Below, one piece after another: positions 12,952 to 23,430 of a stretch of DNA of 64,000 nt. Source of the DNA: Cephalopachus bancanus (Eukaryota; Chordata; Mammalia; Primates; Tarsiidae); NCBI GenBank assembly GCA_027257055.1, contig JAPVLO010000383.1, positions 992,001 to 1,056,000 on the forward strand. The letters are read 5' to 3'. The stretch's first letter is position 1. Each line of letters begins with the position of its first letter. Both the position numbers and the translations under genes were made by a program. The notes under the pieces are model-generated. The model worked only from the letters and a program-made list of their open reading frames with translations, did not search any database and had not been told where the DNA came from.

Positions 12952-13243
12952 TTTTTTTTTTTTTGAGTTGGAGTCTCACTCTGTCACCCAGACTGGAGTG
13001 CAGTGGCCGCTCCCGGCCACCACAGCCTCGACTTGCTGGGGCTCCAGCAATCCTTCCACCTTAGCCTTCCAAGTAGCTGGAACAACAGGCACGTGCTACC
13101 ACACCCGGCTTATTTTTTTGATTTATTGTAGAGATGAGGTCTCACCAAGTTGCCCAGGCGGGTCTCGAACCCGCGGGCTCAGGCAATCCACTCACTTCAG
13201 CCTCCCAAGGCACAGGATTACAGGCTGAGCCACCAAGCCCGGC
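12952..13243 (-). mobile_element. lineage-type Alu, antisense
   Basis: A full dimer with ttcaaaagg duplications at 12943-12951 and 13244-13252. Confidence 0.92.
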
Positions 13244-13252
13244 TTCAAAAGG

Positions 13253-13605
13253 ATTTTTAAATTCGGTGAAATGAAGACTACAGCTACTCACATCCTTGGG
13301 AACGAGCATAACTTGCATATAATTTTATCTTTCAAAATATATGCTAAATAAATACATGATGACTATTATGCCGAATAACAATTATGCTATTTTGTAGAGG
13401 ATATGGCTGCATCTAAATTTTAAAATATAAACGAATTACAAGCAATTTGCTATCCAGAAAAACTCTAAAAGGCTTTAAATGAGTATCTGAACTCAAGTTC
13501 CAATTATAGCTCTGAAGTCTGCTGCTTCCATGAAAATATTAATGCAATTTTTGTTATAAATACCCACTCACTAGAGAAAATTTAGAGTACAGAAAAGTAC
13601 AAAAG
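13253..13605. other. unassigned intron, possibly an old unclassified repeat
   Basis: Nothing firm is seen. The last ~50 bases (agtacagaaaagtacaaa) look like one edge of an ancient element interrupted by the next feature. Confidence 0.4.
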
Positions 13606-13714
13606 GGTACAGTACTCCCTCTTCATCCACAGGGAATATACTTCAATACCCCCAGTGGATGCCTGAAACCACAGTTGGCTCTAAACCATATATATATACA
13701 TATATATATATATG

Positions 13715-13759
<45 letters not shown>

Positions 13760-14003
13760 TACCATGCCTATTTGCTCTAAATGACTCATGGGCAGGTGGC
13801 AGACACAGCATGGATACGATGGACACAGGGATGATTCATACCCCAGGTGGGACGCAGCAGGACTGTGAGTTCTCATCACACTGCTCAGAATGGTGTGTAA
13901 TTTGCAACTTATGAATTGCTTATTTCTGGACTTTTCCACTTAGTATTTTTGAACCAAGGTTGACCCCAGATAACTGAAACTTGGTGAACTGGGGACTACT
14001 ATA
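13606..14003. mobile_element. Tigger-type DNA transposon relic with inner microsatellite
   Basis: The left end (acagtactccctcttcatcc) and right end (ctgaaacttggtgaactgggg) are approximate inverted ends typical of pogo/Tigger elements. The phrase cccccagtggatgcctgaaac is characteristic. A TA run and a CA run (13688-13757) have grown inside it. The exact subfamily is not assigned. Confidence 0.7.
13688..13757. repeat. (TA)n(CA)n microsatellite
   Basis: About 29 bases of mostly TA followed by about 41 bases of CA. Open frames over it on both strands are artefacts. Confidence 0.97.
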
Positions 14004-14424
14004 CTGTCTGCACTACTTGTAATCAGCTTTTTTCACCTGATTAATTTGAAACTTTTCTGTCAGCAAATATTCTTTTATGACATGTAAACAAATCTTCCTT
14101 CCATTTTTTGACATCTCATTTTTTTCCATTGCATTTGAGAAACACATATAAAACTCCTGACTGGAAAATTATTAGAGAAATAATTTTAGGAAAGGTAGCT
14201 GGAAATAAAGTAGCTTTTATTGCTATTTTTGATTTTAATAGTGCTTTTTAAATAAAAAACACTTGCTAGTTAAATCTAATACTACATAAATAAAAATGAA
14301 TGTCCCCAAACTGCATTACTGTTAATATTTTCGTAAACATTTTACTAAACTACTATCAATGCATATAAGCATATCTAGATTGATGTACACATTTTTCCAG
14401 AAATAAAATTATATTCCACGTGCT
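14004..14424. other. unassigned, possible continuation of an old repeat
   Basis: The text resembles old consensus phrases (gttaatattttcgtaaac, gcatataagcatat) but I cannot name the family. Confidence 0.35.
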
Positions 14425-15380
14425 ATTCTGAACTTTTTAAAATAAACTTTTTATTTTGGAATGATCTTAAATTTATAGAGTGTCTATATACCTCTGTTTC
14501 AGACTTCACTGATGTTACCATCTTATATTACTGTAGTACATCTGTCAAAACTAAAAAGCCAACATTATTATGTTACCATGAACTAAACTCTAAACTTTAT
14601 TTGGATTTCACCAGTTTTCCCATTAATGTCCTTTTTACTACTCCAGGATCAAGTCCACGATACTGCACTGCATTAATTAATCCCATCTCCTTAGTCTCCT
14701 TTGATCTGGGACAGTTTCTCAGTCTTCTCGTGTTTTCCATGACCTTGAAAGTCTTGCTCATGTATTTTGCAGAATGTTCCTAAATTTGGGTTTGATTACT
14801 TTCTCATGATGAGACTGGGGTTGCAGGTGTTAAGAAATAATACCACAAGAGATGAAGTGCCGGTCTCATCACAACATCAGGTGGTACCTGATAGCCATGC
14901 TATTGCTCATAATGTTAACCTTGGTTATCTGGCGAAAGTAGTGTCTGCCAGGTTCCTCCACTGCAGTTTTGACTTCCCCATTTCCATGCTTTATTAATTG
15001 GATGCAAGTCACCAAGTGCAACACGCACTCAGTACTTATTTTGTTGTTCAAATTGTTCCAGTTTTGGCTTTCTTTCAAGGTTAGCGCCTATCCCTCTGAC
15101 ATACCTCCGCCCTTTATTTTTTGAGCACATCCATACTTTCTGGTACAAGATGCTACAGGTTTATGTAGTTCCCCTGTCCCAGCCTTAGAATCAGTCATTT
15201 CTCCAAGAAGTATACCACCTTTTCTTTGAGATGTGTATTTAGAGTCAAGATCTGAATGCCGAGACTGCTCACTGCTACTGGGGTATCATTCCTTTCAGGA
15301 CCTCTCAGTGGACAGTGCTAGATAACACACAGGCATATGTAACTCACATATCCTTGCATAGCTACAATTGTTCCTGTATC
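14425..15380 (-). mobile_element. ancient L1 3' UTR, antisense
   Basis: It shows the well-known antisense order: catctgtcaaaactaaaaagcc, gatttcaccagttttcccat, gtctcctttgatctgggac, tcaaattgttccagttttggc. It is highly diverged. Confidence 0.7.
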
Positions 15381-15909
15381 TTTCCATCTGGACAAAAACA
15401 AAGCTAAACATGCGTTCACACTGACGTTTACAAAACTCGAATTCAGAATTACAGCGTTCATTCCCATCTCCCCTTCTTGTCTGTAATGCCCCCCGCCCCC
15501 ACAGTGAGATACCCGCCTCCCACCATCCATCATCCACTTACTTGTTCATCCCCAGTGTAAATGTAAAGCAGTTTCAGAACTGTTAACTAGTGTTACCCCT
15601 TGGAAAATGAATGCACCAACTAGAATATGGGGTTTGCATGTCTTTATTCTTCACCCTTAGTTTCCAGTCAAAGCTCCATTTTCCAGTTAGACACTCCCTT
15701 TCCCCCCTCCCCACTACCTTCAGTGCAGTTACGTCAGTCATTTGTAAATTCCATCCTGAGACTGATCCTCTGAGAGCTTCTTGAAAGCCTTTTTTCCCAG
15801 ACCGTAATACAGTAACGTTCACTTTTCGTGTTTTATGGCTCTATGGGCTTTGATAAAATACAATTTATCTTTGTGTTTGCTTGTTTCATACATTGTGCTT
15901 TTGGTAATA
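15381..15909. other. unassigned intronic sequence
   Basis: No family is recognised. Open frames on the minus strand have no known motif. Confidence 0.5.
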
Positions 15910-16712
15910 CAGGCTGAGTATCCCAAATCTGAAAACCCAAACTCCAAGACTTTTTGAGCACCAACGTGTCGCTCAAATGAAATGCTCATCAGAGCATTCT
16001 GAATTCTGAATTTCCAGACTTGGGATACTCAATTGGTAAGTACGCGGAGGACCTCAAAAAAAAAAACCCCAGAAATTATTTTTTGGAGGGTGGGCCCCAT
16101 ATATCAGGCTTTCCCTGCTAGGTAAATGTTCTAGGAACCCATCGGCATCAGTATATCAGCTAGTATCACTGTGAAAGGCTGCGTTCAGCTTCAGTGAATT
16201 TTCTTTTGAGCGTCTCAATGCCTTTGCCCATTTCATGATGGGTGATTTACGAGCACACCTGCCCACACGGTGCTGAGTGTTCAGCAGTTTTTGACCTAAA
16301 ACGGCATGATCCCTGAGCTCTACCCTCCCTATTCACTTGATCTCATCTCAAGTGACTTTTTTTCCGGATGTAAAACGTCCTCAAAGGAGAATGTTTTGCT
16401 GATGTAGAAGAGGTGAAACAAAAAATGGCAGAAGCACTTAAACGGCAACAAAATTGACAACTTTAAAAACTGTTTTGAGCAGTGGAAAAAGCTTCCCAAT
16501 AGGTGTACTGCATCAAATGGAGAGTACTTTGAAGGTGACTGTACTTTAAACACAAAAGAACAAATACAAAACTTTTTATAAATGCATTTCAGGGTTTCTT
16601 GTGTCCCCCCTCATATAAATTGCAAATATTCCAAAATCTGAAAAAAATTCCAAAATCTAAAACACTTCTAGTCCCAAGCATTTTGGATAAGGGGTACTCA
16701 ATGTGTGTAACT
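15910..16712. mobile_element. Tigger2-like element holding a mariner relic
   Basis: The left part (15910-16035) and right part (16600-16712) match the ends of a Tigger2/MER28-type element: gagtatcccaaatctgaaaa and gactttttgagcacca at left, caagcattttggataagggg at right. The middle contains a separate transposase relic. The two parts together make a split element of about 240 bp around a ~560-bp insert. Confidence 0.7.
16130..16599 (+). pseudogene. mariner transposase C-terminal relic
   Basis: Translating across frames gives PAHTVLSVQQFLT then NGMIP (about 16261-16313), YSLDL and SSDFF (about 16332-16360, matching the YSPDLAPxDFFLF catalytic block), FADVEEVKQKMAEALK (about 16395-16445), and NCFEQWKK ... 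SNGEYFEGD (about 16465-16540). This order is that of mariner (DD34D) transposases. Several stops and frameshifts break it, so it is dead. It lies antisense to IRAK1BP1. Confidence 0.8.
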
Positions 16713-17984
16713 AAAACCTTGTCTTTAAGCCCAAGGTCACATAGATCTCCTCTCTTTCCTGCTTTTGGAGGTTTTTCTGTCTTCAGGATGTTTTACTGTT
16801 GGAAAAGGCAATCTCACACATGGTGTTTTGATCCTCTCGGCTGACTAAGAATGGGCCTTGGGCCTGGAGCACGTCTCCACCAAGAAATAAAGTGTCCTCA
16901 CAGTTTCTGCTAGGCTTGTTTTCTTGTGTGAGAATATCTTTGCCCATTTCGGACTCAGTGTACACTTCCTTGTTCTGCTTAAGCGTCTAGGTCCCCCACA
17001 TCCGGCCAGCCTCACTGCCACATCTGTTCCCAGTAAGGAGGGGCAGCAAGAGAGGTGGGCCAAATGCCCCATGTCAGCTGTGGGGAGGACACTTTCGCTG
17101 GCCATGGAGGGCTGACGGCTGCGGCTGAAGTTGATCTCACTCAGTCCCTTCTCTACAGGAGTCAAGTGTGGTTCCGCCTAGACTCGGCTGCATTGCTTTT
17201 TTTGGTGACTGACAGATGCAACGTGCTCGACATCGATCCTTTTGAACAGACATTGCGTAAGGTGCAAGGTGTGCGTGGAGGCTCATTTTTTGCGCGTGGT
17301 TACAACACTGCTGAAAACACTACCCTTTCTCTACTGAATTGCCTTTATACTCCTATGGTTTTTCTCTCTGGAAAAGAAAGAAAAATCTTAGAACCAGTAA
17401 AATACTTCCTTGATTCAGCCCAGCAATTTGTGAAGGGCAGTTTGTGCTACCTGAAAGCAATCTATAAGATCGTTATTTTGCTTATCAATATAGTCACCTG
17501 TTTGACACATCTTGAAATTTGATATACTATTATAGGGAATGGGGAAATGAAAACTGCCTCCTGGCAATCAGACCGAGAAAGCCTAAGCAGAACATAAACA
17601 ACGTTTCCAAGTGGACTCACAAGAAACCTAAACGAAGGGTTTAAGAGCCAAGTTTCTGACAGAAGTCAACAGAACTGCAATCACAAAAATGATCAGCATT
17701 ATTTTTCTGTCTGATCGCTGCCCCTTTACCGACAGCAACTTTAGTCCAACTTCAATCCTCTGGGTTTCCAATGAAAAAAAACACAAACAAAAGCAAACAA
17801 AAAAACCAGGAATAAGACAGCCCATCACCAAACTGCCCCTCCCTGCTTCACGGATCCTTCCTTACAACCCACTCAGCATAAGCCTAAGACCTCTGAGAGG
17901 CTCCTCCCTTACGCCCTGTTTCTGAAACACTCCTAGGGTCCTTTGGGGTGCATTCTTCTTCCTTTCATCATGCTGAATCTGCAG
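16713..17984. other. unassigned intronic sequence
   Basis: A 155-residue plus-strand frame (17055-17522) shows no recognisable domain and no homologue known to me. The first ~90 bases may be a scrap of an old L1. Confidence 0.45.
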
Positions 17985-18220
17985 ACGTTTTTGACTGTCA
18001 CAATGCAGGAAGGGGAGTACACTGCTTAGAGGATAGACAACATGACCAAGTGTCCCAGTTTACCTGGAACTGAGACCGATCCCGAGAAACATGCCTGCCA
18101 GGCTGCAGGTGAATGGAGTCAGGAACGCTGCTAAAAGTCCTACAATGCACAGGACAGCCTGACAACAAAGAATTATCCAGTCCAAAATGTTAATAGTGCC
18201 AATGTTGAGAAATCCTGCCA
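17985..18220 (+). mobile_element. MER20-like hAT element, interrupted
   Basis: The start (acgtttttgactgtcacaat) and the end (tcctacaatgcacaggacag ... aatgttgagaaatcctg) follow the MER20 consensus. About 75 bases in the middle do not, and may be a small insertion. Confidence 0.72.
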
Positions 18221-18810
18221 CAACAGGTACAAAACAAACAAACGCTGAAACATACTATGCCTAATCCACTATCCTGATGAAGCTACTGTTTTATTTCTAA
18301 GCACAAAAGGCAGAGTATTAAGACAAAATGGGTCAAGACTAGAATAACTACTTGAATCATATGAAGGAAGCATAAATCAAGTGACGGTAACCATCTCAAA
18401 AGCCATAAAAATTGTTTTCATAAGAATAAACTTAAACAAAGCAAACATAAAGAAAAACTATAACACTTTGCAAAAAAAAAAAAAATCAGAATAATAGGAC
18501 TGGGACATAGTGTTGCAAAATCTACAATTCTCCTGAAATTAATGTATAAACAGTTTTATTTGTTCTACAGAATTTCCCACCCTCTGAAATTTCCTGTTAT
18601 CCCATGTTGTCATTTGACATGTCTCTCTATTCCTTGCAGACAGAAAATCTTTTCAGTAGAAGGGTACTGAGGGGGAAATTTGCCTTACAAACGTTTTATA
18701 AAAATGTAATAATTCAAACAGTGGGGTACTTACATTGGAGCATAACAAAAATCAAACGAATTAGTACTCTGAAACTGATTCAAGAACATCTGAAGATTGC
18801 AAATAACCAC
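18221..18810. other. unassigned intronic sequence
   Basis: No repeat or coding signal is recognised. Confidence 0.5.
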
Positions 18811-18820
18811 TAACATTTTT

Positions 18821-19108
18821 TTTTTTTTTTTTGAGTTGGAGTCTCACTCTGTCGCCCAGACTGGAGCGCAGTGGCCGCTGCCGGCCACCGCAGCCTCCAC
18901 CTGCCGGGCTCCGGCGATCCTTCCGCCTCAGCCTTCCGAGTAGCCGGAATTACAGGCATGCGCTACCACGCCCGGCTAATTTTTTGATTTATTGTAGAGG
19001 TGAGGTCTCGCTGCCCAGGCGGGTCTCGAACCTGCGGGCTCAGGCAATCCACTCACCTCAGCCTCCCAAAGGCGCGGGATTACAGGCTGAGCCACCGAGC
19101 CCAGCTAC
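18821..19108 (-). mobile_element. lineage-type Alu, antisense
   Basis: A full dimer, flanked by taacattttt at 18811-18820 and 19112-19121. Confidence 0.92.
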
Positions 19109-19121
19109 CAGTAACATTTTT

Positions 19122-19851
19122 AAAGCAACAGGTACAAAGGCAACATGGACTCCTCATTCATGTCATACCCTCTGCCCCTGCACCCTCTAAGCAGTAAACT
19201 ATGTGGTTCAGGGTAAGCCTTAAGAGGGCTAAACCATTTAGGATGAGCACAACCGCCTTGCCGCAGGACTGGGTAAAATGGACAGAAATCCAAATCTAAG
19301 CTAATTAGCCTATGGCATGTCACTTGCCATAAAGATATGTTTCAAGTAAATTAGGATTTTTTAAAAATGTGATTGTAGGAAATAAGAACGACTATCTTTC
19401 TTTGCAAAATACTGTATGAGATGCAGGTTCGAGAATACAGCAGCATTGAGGCATCATGCAGGAAGATGCAGGTAAAGCCAGGAAAACTACATCCAACACG
19501 CAGAGCCTTGACCTCATCGTTCCTGAAAGCCCTTATTACAACTTGACTTTTCAGTTATGGGAGGCAAGGTCCTTGCACATGCAGCAAGGGAAAGATAAAC
19601 CTCGAGCAATAGTCTCAGTACAGTTAACGTGCCTGTTTAATAGGAAACAAACCCCTTATCCTTATAACAAAGTAAATTCAAATCACAACATAAATATTTA
19701 ATGTATTATCATCACGGCAAGGCATATCTAGCAACAGAATGGAAGCAAAAACAGCTGTAGTTTCACCAACTCAGTGTTACTCTAGATAAATCACAACTCT
19801 GGCCTTTAGGGCCCTACTCTGTAAGTGAGGAAATTGAGAGTTGATCTCTTT
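19122..19851. other. unassigned intronic sequence
   Basis: No gene or repeat is recognised. An 81-residue frame has no known motif. Confidence 0.5.
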
Positions 19852-20138
19852 TCTTTCTTTTTTTTTGCAGGGTTTCACTCTGTTACCCAGGCTGGAGTGC
19901 AACGGCATGCTCAAGGCTCACTGCAACCTCGCTCAGGCGATCTTTCAGCCTCAGCCTCCTGTGTAGCTGGACTACAGATGCGTGCCACCAAACCCTGCTA
20001 AATTTTTTTATTTTTTTGGTAGAGAAGTGGTTTTGCTCTGTCGCCCAGGCTGGTTTCGAACTCCTGGGCTCAAGCAGGACTCCCAGCACCAGCCTCCCAG
20101 AATGCTGGAATTCCAGGCCTGAGCCACGGGCAGCTAGC
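19852..20138 (-). mobile_element. old Alu, antisense
   Basis: A diverged dimer with typical phrases ggctggagtgcaacggcatg and gtcgcccaggctggtttcg. Confidence 0.88.
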
Positions 20139-20454
20139 TAATTCTCTTTCATTCTAGTTGTCTGGAGTTGGCACAGTTGGAAGCAACATGGAGTCTTGTT
20201 TTAGGAATCTCGGAGTTCACATACTGACCTGGCTAGAGTTCAGGGCCTTCTTTAACCTCCCTAAATTTGAAAAAGAGGACATTAAAACACACTGAACAAG
20301 GCTACCGAGTGAATGGAGGCTCGTTCCTTTTTTTCTTCTTTCCTTAGAACTAGGCTGAAGGTGTAAGACTTGTTTCGTGATTGTCTCATGGACATCCCTG
20401 GTAAGCACATTTTACATATGTGACACTGACAACTATACTGACTTTTTTTTCCCC
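20139..20454. other. unassigned intronic sequence
   Basis: Nothing is recognised before the T-rich minisatellite. Confidence 0.5.
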
Positions 20455-20845
20455 CTTTGGTTGAAATTTTAAAAATTGGGCTTTTTTTTTTTTTTTTTTG
20501 GTTGAACCTTAAAAACTGGGCTTCTTGGGGGTTGAAACTTAAAAAGTTGGGCTTTTTTTTGATTGAAACTTAAAAAGTTGGGCTTTTTTGGGTTGAAATG
20601 TAAAAAGTTGGGCTTTTTGGGGGGCTGAAACTTAAAAAGTTGAGCCTTTTTTTGGTTGAAACGTAAAAAGTTGGGCTTTCTTTGTGATTGAAACTTAAAA
20701 AGTTGGGGTTCTTTTTTTGGGGTTGAAACTTAAAAAAATTGGGTTTTTTTGGAGTTGAAACTTAAGCTCTTTTTTTTTTTTTTTTGGTTGCAACTTGAAA
20801 AGTTGGGATTTTTTCTTTTTTTGGTTGCAACTTAAAACAGTTGGA
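20455..20845. repeat. T-rich intronic minisatellite, about 12 units of 30-36 bp
   Basis: Diverged tandem units follow the pattern ggttgaaacttaaaaagttgggctttttt with variable T/G runs. They start about 440 bp downstream of the exon 1 donor. Units differ by point changes and T-run length. On the minus (sense) strand this makes a long A- and C-rich stretch at the start of intron 1. Confidence 0.88.
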
Positions 20846-21283
20846 CGCTTTTCTGGGCATCCTGACGGAATGACAACGGAAGCAGCTCCTTCCCCGACCC
20901 AACACCACCGCGGGTAGCGAGAAGTCCCGAAGAGCCGGCCCCTACGCGCGTAACCTCACGGGGCCGGGAGGACGCAGGTCGTGCCCGCCACCTGCCGAGA
21001 CCGCGCGGCAGAACCAAAACAAGGCAAAAAACCCAAAAGGGCTCGGCGCCGGCACCGTCCAATAAAAAGGGTACCGATGGGCATACTCTGTCTACCTTTC
21101 TCCCCATCGCGCCAGCCGTGGCCACCGACTGCCCCCGCCTGCCCGGCAGGACCAGTGCAGGAGCCACGTGGTTGGGTCCCGCCCCGGAAGACGCTCCGCC
21201 CCGCCCCGGAAGCGGGGGTTCCCAACCACGCCACGCCCCTCAGCCGACCCATCGTTGTCGCCCCCGCCCCAAGGGGCGCTCAC

Positions 21284-21604
21284 CGGCAGGCCCTGCTGCC
21301 GCAGGCTCTGCGTGATGTAGTCCAGGCGGCGGCCCACGCTCCGCTTGGCCTCGGCCGCCGCCTCCTTGGTGCTGCGCACGCGCACCGCCACCTGCGCCCG
21401 GTCAGGGCCCGCGGCCACCTCCGCGGTGCCGCTCACGTACACCTCGCGGGGCGCGGCGCGCGTCGGTGCCGGGGCCGGCGGGCGGCGGCGGAGGCCGGGC
21501 GGTGTCTCTCCTCCGCCCGAGACCGCGCGGTTCTCCCGGCCCCGGTCGGCCCAGGGAACCAGCTCCACGAACACCCGCGACGGGGGCGCCGGCGGCAGGG
21601 CCAT
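21284..21604 (-). CDS. IRAK1BP1: IRAK1BP1 (SIMPL) coding exon 1
   Basis: This exon encodes the first 107 residues of interleukin-1 receptor-associated kinase 1-binding protein 1. The protein binds IRAK1 and is described as a cofactor for TNF-receptor-driven NF-kappaB activation. It belongs to the SIMPL/DUF541 family. The translation has the family start: RVFVELVPWADR near residues 10-21, VSGTAEVAAGPDRAQV near 57-72, then STKEAAAEAK and RRLDYITQSL. The ATG (21604-21602) has G at -3 and +4, and no other in-frame Met precedes it in the long open upstream frame. The exon ends at CTGCCG|GTGAGCG, a good donor, after exactly 107 codons (phase 0). From memory the human exon is about two codons shorter and ends GVQ rather than GLP. 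Exon 2 lies about 9 kb away on the same strand. The frame has no damage. Confidence 0.96.
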
Positions 21605-21627
21605 GGCCGCCGCCGCGGCGTCTCCAT
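21433..21627 (-). other. overlapping upstream ORF on the IRAK1BP1 leader
   Basis: An ATG at 21627-21625 lies 23 bases before the IRAK1BP1 ATG and is out of frame with it. Its context (GTCGCC ATG G) is as strong as that of the main start. The frame runs 64 codons and stops at 21433, well inside exon 1, so translation from it would bypass the main start. It matters only if transcripts begin upstream of 21627, which is not shown here. Confidence 0.5.
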
Positions 21628-21681
21628 GGCGACCGCGGCGGACGGCGGCCGAAGGGGCCCAAGCACGGCGCGAGGGACGCC

Positions 21682-21769
21682 GGGGCGAGGGCGGGGCGAG
21701 GGCGGGGCGAGGGCGGGGCGAGGGCGGGGCGAGGGCGGGGCGAGGGCGGGGCGAGGGCGGGGCGAGGGC
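21682..21769. repeat. 8 x 11-bp GC-box minisatellite
   Basis: Eight identical tandem copies of ggggcgagggc lie 78-165 bp upstream of the IRAK1BP1 start codon. Each junction creates GGGCGGGGC, the classic Sp1/KLF binding core. The array is perfect, so it is young or actively homogenised, and it probably lies in the core promoter or 5' UTR. Confidence 0.93.
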
Positions 21770-21929
21770 GGGGCCCGGCCCCGGCTCCTCCGCGCGGTTT
21801 CTCCGGGTCGAGTTGCCCCGGGGCTGGGCGCACTTGCCCTGCGGCCTTCGGCGTCTCCGGGCGGCGGCCCTAGCCGCGAGCGCCTCCCTTGCGCGCTCCT
21901 CGAGGGGCGGGCCGGGGAGCGCGCGGCCT

Positions 21930-22410
21930 GGACGGCCTGCCCTCGCCTGCTCGCCTGGCCCCCGAGCGCGCCCGCTCTCCCTGCCCTGGCCCGGGTGGGC
22001 CGTGGTCCGGAGCGGTTCCGCTCCCACCGGCCCAGCCGTTCCCAGCGGGCCCACCCGGCCGGCTCTCCGTGGTCCCCCAGCGGGCCCACTCTTTCTTGCC
22101 GGCTCTCCGCCGCCCCGGCCCGGCCGTCGTCGCCAGGCGGTCCTGCCTGGCCCGCACTGCCCCGGTCCGGGTCTGCCGTGGCCCCGAGCGGGCCCTCTCC
22201 CACCTGCTCTCCCTTGCCCTGGCCCGGCCGTGTTCCCCCGTGGGCCTGCCTCGCCTGCTCTCCACTGCCCGGCCCGGGTCTGCCGTGACCCCGAGCGCGC
22301 CCCCCTCGCCTGCTCTCCCTTGCCTTGGCCGTGCCATTGACGCCGAGCGGGCCTGCCCTGCCTGCTCTCCGCCGCCCCGGCCCGGCCACTGTCCCCGAGC
22401 GGGCCACGTG
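21930..22410. repeat. GC-rich VNTR, degenerate 50-55-bp units
   Basis: Repeated units start cctgctctcc and contain gcccggcc and ccgagcgggcc. The last four are 51, 55, 52 and 50 bp long (from about 22204). Earlier units are more diverged. The array borders the IRAK1BP1 CpG island and leads into a segment with a poly(A) end. Confidence 0.75.
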
Positions 22411-22823
22411 TTCGCGGTCTGCCCAAAGCTTCGGGGCGGCCTCGGGCAGGCTGTGCGGCCTCGCCCTTCCGCGCTGTCTCTGTGCCCGTGGGTGCCCATA
22501 GAGAGCAGAAAGGAAACCGTGGGGCCAGGGTTAGGTCCCCCATGACAGCAGCCCGGGCTTTGGTGTCTTTGGCCTAGACGTTGCGTCTGCACGTGGCTTG
22601 GGCCGCGGGCCCCAAGGACTTCGCCGGGTCTGCCAGCTGAGATCTGGGCGACCCCCTTCCCTGGAGTTCAGCCTCCCCCCTCGTGGGCTCGCTTCTGACT
22701 GCCGAGCAGTCATCGTTGCAAAACCTTGCAAAAGCAGCCCTCCTAAGGCACTCCCTTTGGGTCCCCTCCCACTTGGGGGAGCTTTCCTGTCCTCCCAATA
22801 AATCCTGCATCAAAAAAAAAAAA
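22411..22823 (+). mobile_element. candidate retroposed 3' segment with AATAAA and A12
   Basis: About 390 bp of non-repetitive GC-rich sequence ends with AATAAA (22797-22802), nine bases, then a pure A12 tract (22812-22823). This is the signature of a reverse-transcribed polyadenylated RNA. Together with the VNTR before it the layout resembles VNTR-containing composite retroposons. I could not find a clear target-site duplication, so the 5' boundary is unknown. It could instead be the end of a divergent transcript with a chance A tract. Confidence 0.4.
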
Positions 22824-23430
22824 GTAACCCTCCTCGCTCATCCCCCATTAGACCTGATTTTTATCCAGAGAACTGAGGGAGAAACAAGAATTCTGAACAA
22901 CTGATTTTAAAAGGAGACAAGAAAGAGGAACCTGAAGACGCTAGCGGACAGTCCTCATTTGGTTTCCTCTCTGTCGTTTTTCTTCTCTTTTTTGGTTGGT
23001 GGGGTAATGCAGCTAAATTGGGTGGCCCCCCCTCCACACACACACCCTTCGTTTGGCTCATCAGTGCGTTGACATAATTTTGTATATGTTTATTTTGTTT
23101 ATTGTTGGCGGAGAACAATTATATGATGGTGTTTTAACTTAGAAACAAGCTTTACAAACTTCCCCCCGTCATCTTTATGATGCAGGACACCCCAAATAAT
23201 GTTTCTTAAACTTAGTGGAAAATTCTTTCCCCCTTATGGTGAATGTAGAAGAATATAGCTCCAGAATGAACTACTGAATGAATAAATGTCATGAACTGAA
23301 AGCACTAAGAGTTTTAAGTGGGTGTAAATATTTAGGATATGATAAAATAATTCACATCACTGGGAGAAATGGTTGAAATACACATACAGGAAATATCGGT
23401 AAGCTATATTTAAAGAAGTCTGTATCTTAC
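22824..23430. other. unassigned intergenic sequence
   Basis: AT-rich, with no clear family. Confidence 0.5.

Larger units (their letters stand above)
12260..21283 (-). other. IRAK1BP1: IRAK1BP1 intron 1
   Basis: This interval is bounded by the exon 1 donor (GTGAGCG, 21283-21277) and the exon 2 acceptor (TTTCAG ending at 12260), both on the minus strand. It holds MIR, Alu, Tigger, mariner and MER20 relics, an antisense-oriented ancient L1 3' UTR and a T-rich minisatellite close to the donor. I found no alternative coding exon inside it. Confidence 0.9.
20860..22450. promoter_or_regulatory. IRAK1BP1: CpG island promoter of IRAK1BP1
   Basis: About 1.6 kb is GC-rich and dense in CpG, in sharp contrast to AT-rich flanks. 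It covers exon 1, the start of intron 1 and the upstream region. It contains many GC boxes (GGGCGGGGC) and an NRF1-like GCGCACGCGC at 21374-21383 inside the coding exon. There is no obvious TATA box, as expected for a broadly expressed CpG-island gene. Long open frames on both strands here reflect base composition, not extra genes. The transcription start cannot be fixed from sequence alone. Confidence 0.85.

Noticed and set aside
13623..13939. Open frames across the CA/TA microsatellite
   Set aside because: Pure microsatellite translation (HTHTHT, CVCVCV).
17055..17522. 155-codon plus-strand frame in intron 1
   Set aside because: No domain, no homologue that I recognise, and no splice context. 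Most likely chance.
20455..20845. CRISPR-like array
   Set aside because: Units are adjacent and diverged with no unique spacers, in a vertebrate intron. It is a minisatellite.
20981..22592. Long open frames (up to 483 codons) on both strands of the CpG island
   Set aside because: Stop codons are rare in such GC-rich DNA. Only the 107 codons of IRAK1BP1 exon 1 match a known protein, and the rest is repeats.
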